Of a stretch of 6,754 nt of DNA, positions 1 to 3,946 are shown in pieces. The translations under genes and the position numbers were made by a program. Source of the stretch: an uncultured Curvibacter sp. (GTDB lineage: Bacteria; Pseudomonadota; Gammaproteobacteria; Burkholderiales; Burkholderiaceae); the NCBI GenBank assembly GCA_946481355.1, contig CAMLNH010000157.1, positions 1-6,754 on the forward strand. The letters are read 5' to 3'. Position 1 is the first letter of the stretch; every line of letters starts with the position of its first letter. Below the pieces are notes generated by a model that worked only from the letters and a program-made list of their open reading frames with translations, did no database searches and was not told the DNA's origin.

Positions 1-47
1 GGGAGCTGCAAGCTGTCTATGCACGTCTTCGGCCCCTGTTCGACTCA

Positions 48-133
48 GGTTAACTCGTCAATTGACGCGGACGTCCGAGTGCGTGCGGCCGCGTCGCGGC
101 CAGTGCTCGCATGCCGGTTTTTTTACGTTAGAT
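48..133 (+). repeat. Possible attC-like site upstream of the acetyltransferase gene
   Basis: The right end, GTTAGAT at 127-133, fits the integron core-site consensus GTTRRRY exactly. A left partner GGTTAAC at 48-54 keeps the essential AAC but breaks the RYYYAAC consensus at its second base. Between them lies a strong dyad, GGCCGCG/CGCGGCC at 87-101, and a 12-bp palindrome CGTCAATTGACG at 56-67. The sequence before the core (TTTACGTTAGAT) matches the one ending the site downstream of the gene. I cannot pair convincing L boxes, so this may be only a partial or diverged recombination site. The prior cassette, if any, is outside the window. Confidence 0.35.
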
Positions 134-151
134 CGCACAGGAAGCGCTCAA

Positions 152-622
152 ATGACACAAGTTCGACCGGCGACAGTAACGGACCTCCCGGAGGTGCTCG
201 GCTGGCTCAACGAAGAACGGGACGAAACCGGCGAAGGCTTCTACTGCAACAAGGAGGTCATAGAGAGCTCGTTCGCGCGTGACGAGGGCCTTTGCGCGAT
301 CGAGAATGGAAAGATCGTAGGATTCGCCGTCATTCAGATGTTTAGCGACGGCGGCCATGTTCAGATCATCGAAGCGCACCCGTCTGCGAGGAGACGGCGA
401 ATTGGAACGCATTTGCTGGAAGCAGCAATTGACGTCCTGCGAGGCCAAGGATCTCACTACATCGATGTAGAGTGCACGTCCCCTGAGGGTGAGGCACTGT
501 GCAGGCGGCGCGGCTTCCAAGATTATGTCGACCCGAGAAACTACCGGAGTCCTTTTGCCAATCCAAAGCTCCGTCTCTACCTCTCCGACTGGCGCCCTCC
601 CGTGAGGCTTCCATGGGCATAG
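152..622 (+). CDS. GNAT-family N-acetyltransferase
   Basis: This 156-residue protein is predicted to transfer an acetyl group from acetyl-CoA to an amine; the substrate cannot be told from sequence. The fold is visible as follows: an N-terminal strand 'TQVRPATVTDLPEV' (2-15), a central strand 'IENGKIVGFAVIQM' (50-63), the acetyl-CoA strand and loop 'VQIIEAHPSARRRRIGTHLL' (70-89), and the late 'ALCRRRGFQDY' element (115-125) typical of GNATs. Motif A normally reads Q/RxxGxG/A; here it is RRRRIG (80-85), with Arg in place of the first Gly, so acetyl-CoA binding may differ. The start at 152 is chosen over an in-frame ATG at 62 because AGGAAG lies 8 bases upstream and the N-terminus then begins at the GNAT fold. 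Four consecutive Arg codons read AGG AGA CGG CGA, unlike the CGC/CGT-rich genes downstream. Together with flanking attC-like sites this suggests acquisition as a gene cassette. GNAT genes are common integron cargo. Confidence 0.85.
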   Translation: MTQVRPATVTDLPEVLGWLNEERDETGEGFYCNKEVIESSFARDEGLCAIENGKIVGFAVIQMFSDGGHVQIIEAHPSARRRRIGTHLLEAAIDVLRGQGSHYIDVECTSPEGEALCRRRGFQDYVDPRNYRSPFANPKLRLYLSDWRPPVRLPWA

Positions 623-626
623 TGCG

Positions 627-688
627 GTCTAACAGAACGGTCGACTCGGACACTTTGCGGCACGGCGCCGGCCACCTTTACGTTGAGT
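627..688 (+). repeat. Candidate integron attC site after the acetyltransferase gene
   Basis: GTCTAAC at 627-633 fits RYYYAAC and GTTGAGT at 682-688 fits GTTRRRY, giving a 62-bp element within the usual attC size. The two ends pair with G-U wobbles and one mismatch. Inside them GGTCG (639-643) can pair with CGGCC (669-673) with one wobble, as L-box-like arms would. The left end starts only 4 bases after the stop codon, the normal position for a cassette attC. A competing dyad, CGGACACT/AGTGTCCG (647-654 and 686-693), also crosses the right end, so the fold is not certain. Confidence 0.45.
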
Positions 689-800
689 GTCCGCTTTCTT
701 GGTTGACGAGAGTCCGCTCAGGGTCGTTAACCGACGCAGTTGGAATAGACGACGGTGCAATGTGCAGCATTACCTACGACCACTAGCGCAATCCCGGCTT
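689..800. other. Gene-free spacer after the cassette
   Basis: I see no convincing coding sequence here; open frames that cross it lack a ribosome-binding site and protein-like composition. A short direct repeat (GTCCGCT at 689-695 and 711-717) is visible. Together with the elements listed at 801-968 this makes a gene-free interval of about 400 bases between the acetyltransferase and the four-gene operon. Confidence 0.6.
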
Positions 801-826
801 GCCTCGGACCTGATCAGGCCCGAGGC
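801..826. promoter_or_regulatory. 26-bp near-perfect dyad
   Basis: GCCTCGG and CCGAGGC form the outer arms of a dyad whose centre is the perfect palindrome CCTGATCAGG; only one pair (A opposite C) is mismatched across the whole element. No T-run follows, so it is not a standard intrinsic terminator. It could be an operator, a cruciform-forming site, or a Rho-independent-like end of transcripts from the cassette. It stands directly before the leader-like repeat. Confidence 0.4.
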
Positions 827-829
827 CTC

Positions 830-902
830 GCCTCACCGATAAGTTGGCCCGGGCCCCTCTGACTACGTGAGGCCGACACAAACCAGACCACGGGCGCCGC
901 CC
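830..902 (+). repeat. Leader-like direct repeat, copy A (matches the fdsG start region)
   Basis: This 73-bp block aligns without gaps to 3360-3432, which spans the leader and first codons of fdsG; by my count 56 of 73 positions are identical. The last 22 bases, which in fdsG encode NQTTGAA, are identical. The fdsG ATG is replaced here (ACATGA became ACACAA), so this copy has no start codon. The outer stem GCCTCAC/GTGAGGC (830-836, 867-873) is preserved and an inner self-complementary GGCCCGGGCC (846-855) replaces the different inner hairpin of the other copy. It may be a relic of an fdsG 5' end, or a leader or operator shared by two transcription units. Confidence 0.7.
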
Positions 903-903
903 C

Positions 904-929
904 GGGGATGGTCACCGGGGAGCATCCCC
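904..929. promoter_or_regulatory. Inverted repeat upstream of the predicted operon promoter
   Basis: GGGGATG (904-910) and CATCCCC (923-929) form a 7-bp dyad with a 12-base spacer ending 11 bases before the predicted -35 box at 941. This is a suitable place for an activator site, or it may be an RNA hairpin in a transcript starting farther upstream. No T-run follows. Confidence 0.35.
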
Positions 930-940
930 CGTTCATGGGA

Positions 941-968
941 TTTACTTTTGCCGGCGTCGGCCGACAAT
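941..968 (+). promoter_or_regulatory. Predicted sigma70 promoter of the four-gene operon
   Basis: TTTACT (941-946; 4 of 6 matches to TTGACA) and GACAAT (963-968; 4 of 6 matches to TATAAT) are separated by 16 bases. The palindrome GTCGGCCGAC (956-965) overlaps the -10 box and could be an operator. Transcription would begin about 50 bases before the first gene's start codon at 1024. This is a by-eye prediction. Confidence 0.4.
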
Positions 969-1023
969 GCAGCGCTGATGGGCCCGACCGCTGGGCGGGC
1001 ATCCTGTTCCAGGAGGTACCGTC

Positions 1024-1305
1024 ATGAAGCTGACCTTGGGTTTTGCCTCTGTGCTTGCTGCGGCGGGCGCTCTGGCACAGGTGCCGCCGGCACCGATTCC
1101 CCCGCACGATGTACCGCGTGTGCGCACCAATTACCAGGCGCAGGTTCCCCGAGAGGCCAAGGGTGCCGACAAGGTGGCGCCTGCGGCCAGCAACGCCGAG
1201 TTGACCGACCTGATGCGCAAGCAGACGGAGGCCATCCAGGCCTTGCACGGCAAGGTCAAGGAGCTTGAGGTGCGTGTTCAGAAGCTGGAAAAAGGAGCGC
1301 GCTGA
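1024..1305 (+). CDS. Small secreted protein with C-terminal coiled coil, unknown function
   Basis: A 93-residue protein I do not recognise. Residues 1-19 form a signal peptide (KLT, then a hydrophobic core, ending GALA before Gln19), so the mature chain should be periplasmic or exported. There is no Cys at the cleavage site, so it is not a lipoprotein. A Pro-rich stretch (VPPAPIPPHDVPR, 20-32) follows. Residues 57-91 show heptad spacing (ELTDLMRKQTEAIQALHGKVKELEVRVQKLEK) and should form an amphipathic coiled coil, probably for oligomerisation or partner binding. A strong Shine-Dalgarno AGGAGG lies 7 bases upstream of the ATG. Its stop TGA shares one base with the start of the next gene (TGATG), so the two are probably translationally coupled. 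It is the first gene of a four-gene operon. Confidence 0.75.
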   Translation: MKLTLGFASVLAAAGALAQVPPAPIPPHDVPRVRTNYQAQVPREAKGADKVAPAASNAELTDLMRKQTEAIQALHGKVKELEVRVQKLEKGAR

Positions 1306-1673
1306 TGAGCACCGCCGACACCGCCATGGCCGCACTGGACGCGGCGCAGAAGAACCTGGACAAGACGCTGGCCCAGGCCCCGTCGCCGGGCTGGTTGCAG
1401 CCCTGGTCGCCCGACCTGGTGCAGTTCCTTGCCATCGGGGTGCTGCTGTTTGCCTTTGCCGCACTGATTCTGGCCACGGCCCTGCTGTGGCGTTCGCACG
1501 CACCGGCTTACCATGTGCTGCGGGTGTTCGGCATCATCACCATCCTGTGTTTTTCAGCGCTGTTGCTGATCGTCGGCTACAGCAACGATCAGCTCACGCC
1601 CATCGTCGGGCTCTTCGGTGCCATTGCGGGCTATCTGCTGGGCAAGGACGCGCAGATCAGGGAAGAAGGCTAG
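1305..1673 (+). CDS. Small inner-membrane protein with glycine zipper, unknown function
   Basis: A 122-residue protein I do not recognise. An N-terminal soluble amphipathic stretch (1-35, Ala/Lys/Gln-rich) is followed by hydrophobic segments at about 39-61 (VQFLAIGVLLFAFAALILAT) and 71-91 (VLRVFGIITILCFSALLLIV). A third, glycine-rich stretch lies at 97-113 and contains G105, G109 and G113 in GxxxG spacing, a glycine-zipper pattern that favours helix packing and oligomers. The chain ends with a short charged tail (KDAQIREEG). The third segment might be a third membrane helix or a re-entrant loop. The start overlaps the previous stop by one base and AAGGAG lies just upstream inside the preceding gene. 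The second place in the operon suggests a partner for the secreted coiled-coil protein. Confidence 0.75.
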   Translation: MSTADTAMAALDAAQKNLDKTLAQAPSPGWLQPWSPDLVQFLAIGVLLFAFAALILATALLWRSHAPAYHVLRVFGIITILCFSALLLIVGYSNDQLTPIVGLFGAIAGYLLGKDAQIREEG

Positions 1674-1765
1674 CGCTCGCGGCCCGCCCGGGGCAAGGGC
1701 GCCCGCCCGGGTCTGGTGCCTGTCGGTCAACAGCAAGGGGGGCGCCTTGAACAAGGAGCCTTTCC
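1674..1765. repeat. Intergenic segment with an 11-bp direct repeat
   Basis: The 92-base gap between the second and third genes carries GCCCGCCCGGG twice (1682-1692 and 1701-1711), 19 bases apart start to start. It also contains AAGGAG (1753-1758), the ribosome-binding site of the gene at 1766. I see no promoter boxes or terminator, so the operon probably continues through it. The repeat could be an mRNA-structure or protein-binding element, or simple GC-rich slippage. Confidence 0.4.
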
Positions 1766-2227
1766 ATGGCAGAACTCGACAAGTCCGTCCAGGCGCACGT
1801 CAGCGTCTTCATGTTCCTGGGCATCAACGGCCAGTCCATCCGGCCTTTCGTCAGCACAGACGAGCAGCCGGGCATGGGCCCGCAGAAGATGCGCGACCTC
1901 ACCTTCTTCAACGGCGCGGGCAGCCTGGAGATGCTCAAGGCGGTGGCGGCGCAGATGGCGCACATGCTCATCCTGCACGTCCACACCTACTACACGCAGC
2001 AGCGCGAGGCCGGGCACGAGAACAAGACGGTGCCTGAGCTGGTGGGGCTGTTCACGCCGGTGCTGATGGACCCGGCCAAGACGGTGCATGACCTGGCCCA
2101 GGCGGTGGACAAGGTGTTCCGCTTCAAGAACGAAGGCACGGCCGCCGTGCCGGTGGCGGCCATGGTGGCCGAGCAGCCTGTGTCTGCGCCGCTCAAGCGG
2201 CGGCTGCAAAAGATCGGCATCCGCTGA
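1766..2227 (+). CDS. Uncharacterised cytosolic protein
   Basis: A 153-residue protein I do not recognise. There is no signal peptide or convincing membrane segment, so it should be cytosolic or peripheral. The N-terminal part alternates hydrophobic and polar residues (SVQAHVSVFMFLGINGQSIRPF, 7-28). The centre is helical and His-rich, with H66, H71, H73 and H84 around 'MLILHVHTYY'; whether these bind metal is unknown. The tail (KRRLQKIGIR) is basic. AAGGAG stands 7 bases before the ATG. The following gene begins 9 bases after its stop, consistent with one transcript. Codon use matches the fds genes rather than the acetyltransferase cassette. Confidence 0.7.
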   Translation: MAELDKSVQAHVSVFMFLGINGQSIRPFVSTDEQPGMGPQKMRDLTFFNGAGSLEMLKAVAAQMAHMLILHVHTYYTQQREAGHENKTVPELVGLFTPVLMDPAKTVHDLAQAVDKVFRFKNEGTAAVPVAAMVAEQPVSAPLKRRLQKIGIR

Positions 2228-2236
2228 GAGGGCGCC

Positions 2237-3226
2237 ATGAAGATCATCGCCACTTCAACGCTTGCGTTCTGCGTGCTGGCCGGCCCGGCGCTGGCGGCAG
2301 ACGAGGGCAAGGGCATCGTGCTCACGCCCAAATACTTCGAGCCCGGTTCGGGCACCGGCCAGCAGGGCGGCCTGGGTTTCAGCTACAAGATCGACAAGAC
2401 CGTGGCCACGCCCGCGGCCAGGCAGGAGCTGTCCAAGGAGTCCTTCCACAAGCTCGATCTGGACTTCAAGGCCGAAGGCAATGTGGCCTTCAACCGTGAC
2501 ATCAACCCCAGCGATTTCCTCAAGACGGGGCTGGAACTCAACTACGTCTACCAGTACGCCAGCGCCGTCACCCTGGGTGGCCCGGGCTCGGGCTGCGATC
2601 CGACGGACCCGGCCACGCTGCCGCAGTGCCGCGAGGAAGCGGCCCGTTCGCGCGGTGGCGACGCGCTGGTGCTGTTCGCCGGTCTGGTGGGGTCGCTGGA
2701 ATCAGACCAGCGTTTCGACCGCCGCAACGAGACCTTTGGCGCGCACCTCACCACGGCCTACCGGCCCGCCCCGGGCTCCTTCGTCAACCAGGCCAATCCT
2801 CTGGACTGGCCCTTCCGCCTGGTGCGCTGGCTCACGGGCCACCCCATGGGGCTGACGGCTTCGCCCGATGCCTTTCCCAAACTGCGTCTGGCACTGGAGC
2901 GTGTGAAGCCCGACAAGGACCCGGATCGCGCGGCGCTGCTGGGCAGCACGCCGGACTACAACCGCGGCAACATCGAGATCGCGATGAGCAGCCCGGTGGG
3001 CGTGGTGCAAGGCCGGCAGGTGAAGTTCGAATGGAGTTGGCGCTACTTTAAGGAGCAGAACCCGGCAAGTGCCATCGAGGCGGCCGGGCTGGACCGTTAT
3101 CGCTACGCGGCCTCGACCTTGCGCCTGGACTCGGGCTGGCAGCTGACCTACGCCACGGGCAAGCTGCCGCTGGACCGGCAGTCCGACTCGGTCTGGGAGC
3201 TGGGCTATCGGGTCGAGTTCGATTGA
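2237..3226 (+). CDS. Secreted protein, possible outer-membrane beta-barrel, unknown function
   Basis: A 329-residue protein I do not recognise. Residues 1-20 are a signal peptide (KIIATSTLAFCVLAGPALA) with probable cleavage between Ala20 and Ala21. The mature chain is rich in alternating strand-like stretches: 71-85 (HKLDLDFKAEGNVAF), 97-109, 166-176 (TFGAHLTTAYR), 246-252, 262-271 (VKFEWSWRYF), 292-308 (ASTLRLDSGWQLTYATG) and the C-terminal 319-328 (VWELGYRVEF). The spacing resembles an outer-membrane barrel of about a dozen strands, but the last residue is Asp, not the usual terminal Phe, so a periplasmic beta-sandwich is also possible. Cys120 and Cys131 flank a Pro/Asp-rich loop and could form a disulphide. 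GAGAGGG just upstream serves as ribosome-binding site. It is the last gene of the operon; a hairpin follows the stop codon by 1 base. Confidence 0.7.
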   Translation: MKIIATSTLAFCVLAGPALAADEGKGIVLTPKYFEPGSGTGQQGGLGFSYKIDKTVATPAARQELSKESFHKLDLDFKAEGNVAFNRDINPSDFLKTGLELNYVYQYASAVTLGGPGSGCDPTDPATLPQCREEAARSRGGDALVLFAGLVGSLESDQRFDRRNETFGAHLTTAYRPAPGSFVNQANPLDWPFRLVRWLTGHPMGLTASPDAFPKLRLALERVKPDKDPDRAALLGSTPDYNRGNIEIAMSSPVGVVQGRQVKFEWSWRYFKEQNPASAIEAAGLDRYRYAASTLRLDSGWQLTYATGKLPLDRQSDSVWELGYRVEFD

Positions 3227-3227
3227 G

Positions 3228-3250
3228 GTCACGGTGCGTGCGCACGTGAC
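3228..3250. terminator. Hairpin after the four-gene operon
   Basis: GTCAC/GTGAC flanks GTGCG/CGCAC with one bulged G, giving a 10-bp stem over a 2-base loop, just after the stop codon of the last operon gene. There is no T-run, so it is not a standard intrinsic terminator. It may still protect mRNA 3' ends, help Rho-dependent termination, or act as a DNA dyad belonging to the fds control region. Confidence 0.35.
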
Positions 3251-3252
3251 GT

Positions 3253-3290
3253 TGCATGCCTGTGCATAGTGTCTATGCATGGGTTTGCAT
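3253..3290. promoter_or_regulatory. Four-site TGCAT operator array upstream of fdsG
   Basis: TGCAT occurs at 3253, 3263, 3276 and 3286, that is with start-to-start spacings of 10, 13 and 10 bp. The middle two sites form the perfect inverted repeat TGCATAG-tgt-CTATGCA (3263-3279). The near-helical spacing suggests a regulator bound on one DNA face, possibly as two dimers. The regulator is unknown; no regulator gene lies in the window. The position, 118-155 bases before the fdsG start, fits control of the formate dehydrogenase operon. Confidence 0.55.
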
Positions 3291-3302
3291 ACATCAGCAA
3301 AC
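3283..3302. promoter_or_regulatory. GTTTGC/GCAAAC dyad upstream of fdsG
   Basis: GTTTGC (3283-3288) and GCAAAC (3297-3302) form an inverted repeat with an 8-base spacer. It includes a T-N11-A arrangement of the kind bound by LysR-type regulators, the family that controls fds operons in some relatives (known), but that consensus is loose. The element overlaps the last TGCAT site. A smaller dyad, AGCAA-t-TTGCT, follows at 3323-3333. I could not place -35/-10 or sigma54 boxes with confidence nearby. Confidence 0.35.
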
Positions 3303-3359
3303 TAAATCTCCGCATGTCTCAAAGCAATTTGCTCCAGGCCTGAATCGCGTCGAGACTCC

Positions 3360-3432
3360 GCCTCACTGATGCCTCCCGCCGGGAGCGTCTGACCGAGTGA
3401 GGCAGACATGAACCAGACCACGGGCGCCGCCC
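3360..3432 (+). repeat. Leader-like direct repeat, copy B: fdsG leader hairpin and first codons
   Basis: The perfect 8-bp inverted repeat GCCTCACT (3360-3367) / AGTGAGGC (3396-3403) encloses a second stem CTCCC-gcc-GGGAG (3373-3385). The outer 3' arm contains GAGG (3399-3402), the apparent Shine-Dalgarno of fdsG 5 bases before its ATG, so folding would hide the ribosome-binding site. The block then runs into fdsG codons 2-8. It aligns without gaps to copy A at 830-902. This is a candidate translational switch, thermosensor or protein-bound leader; I do not recognise a known riboswitch in it. Confidence 0.6.
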
Positions 3433-3884
3433 GGAACACACAAGCCACCGTCCGCGCGGTGCTGGACGAAAAGCGCGACATGCCGGGGGCCTTGCTGCCC
3501 ATCCTGCACGACATCCAGGACCAATTGGGTTATGTGCCCAGCGACGCCGTGGCCGACATCGCCGAGGCGCTCAACCTGTCACGGGCCGAGGTGCACGGGG
3601 TCATCACCTACTACCACCACTTCCGCACCGAGGCGCCCAAGGGCACCGTGGTGCAGGTCTGCCGGGCCGAGGCCTGCCAGTCCTGCGGTTCCGAGGCGCT
3701 CTGGGAACACGCCAATAAGAAGGTCGCAGGTCAGGCCGTGACGCTGGAGTCGGTCTACTGCCTGGGCCTGTGCGCCACGGCCCCGTCCATGAGCATCAAC
3801 GACCAGCCCTATGCCCGCGTGAGTCACGCCAAGTTCGACAAGCTGCTGGCGCAGCTCCAGTCCTGTCAGAAGGAGGCCGCATGA
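3408..3884 (+). CDS. fdsG: NAD-dependent formate dehydrogenase gamma subunit
   Basis: This 158-residue protein is the NuoE-like subunit of soluble molybdenum formate dehydrogenase, which oxidises formate to CO2 and reduces NAD+. It holds one [2Fe-2S] cluster in a thioredoxin-like domain: the four ligands are Cys85 and Cys90 (VCRAEAC) and Cys118 and Cys122 (YCLGLC). The N-terminal helical part contains the family signature PGALLPILHDIQDQLGYVP (26-44) and LSRAEVHGVITYYHHFR (57-73). Length is normal for the family. The start at 3408 is supported by GAGG 5 bases upstream and by the full helical domain that follows; residues 2-8 (NQTTGAA) lie in the duplicated leader block and are not part of the conserved fold. 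The stop TGA overlaps a following ATG (ATGA at 3881). It is the first gene of the fds operon. Confidence 0.95.
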   Translation: MNQTTGAARNTQATVRAVLDEKRDMPGALLPILHDIQDQLGYVPSDAVADIAEALNLSRAEVHGVITYYHHFRTEAPKGTVVQVCRAEACQSCGSEALWEHANKKVAGQAVTLESVYCLGLCATAPSMSINDQPYARVSHAKFDKLLAQLQSCQKEAA

Positions 3885-3946
3885 ACACCGCACGGTCGCC
3901 CGAAGGTGTTCGCACCGCAGTGCAAAGCACGGAGGTTTCCAAATGA
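3881..3946 (+). CDS. Possible 21-codon coupling ORF between fdsG and fdsB
   Basis: A short frame (MNTARSPEGVRTAVQSTEVSK) starts within an ATGA that also ends fdsG, and stops at a TGA overlapping the fdsB start (ATGA at 3943). It is preceded by a strong AAGGAGG 5 bases from its ATG, better than most ribosome-binding sites in the window. Translation through it would carry ribosomes from the fdsG stop to the fdsB start, so it may serve translational coupling and not make a functional peptide. It is too short to judge by composition, and the alternative is a 58-base spacer with a fortuitous frame. Confidence 0.35.
   Translation: MNTARSPEGVRTAVQSTEVSK

Noticed and set aside
904..930. ACCGGGGAGC resembling part of a ZTP (pfl) riboswitch, and GGGGATGGT resembling a fluoride riboswitch start
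   Set aside because: The downstream CCGCCTGGGC of ZTP riboswitches and the further conserved parts of the fluoride motif are absent.
908..1027. 39-codon forward frame, in phase with the fdsG-like NQTTGAA codons, stopping at the ATGA of the first operon gene
   Set aside because: The overlap of its stop with the next start is suggestive, but it has no Shine-Dalgarno, its ATG lies inside a hairpin arm, and the predicted promoter lies within it.
814..1503. Minus-strand open frame across the first operon genes
   Set aside because: Low-complexity Arg/Pro/Ala composition, no ribosome-binding site, and it covers the better supported forward genes with signal peptide and TM segments.
3240..3335. sigma54 promoter using TTGCA or TTGCT as the -12 element
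   Set aside because: No GG dinucleotide stands at the required spacing upstream of any of the candidates.
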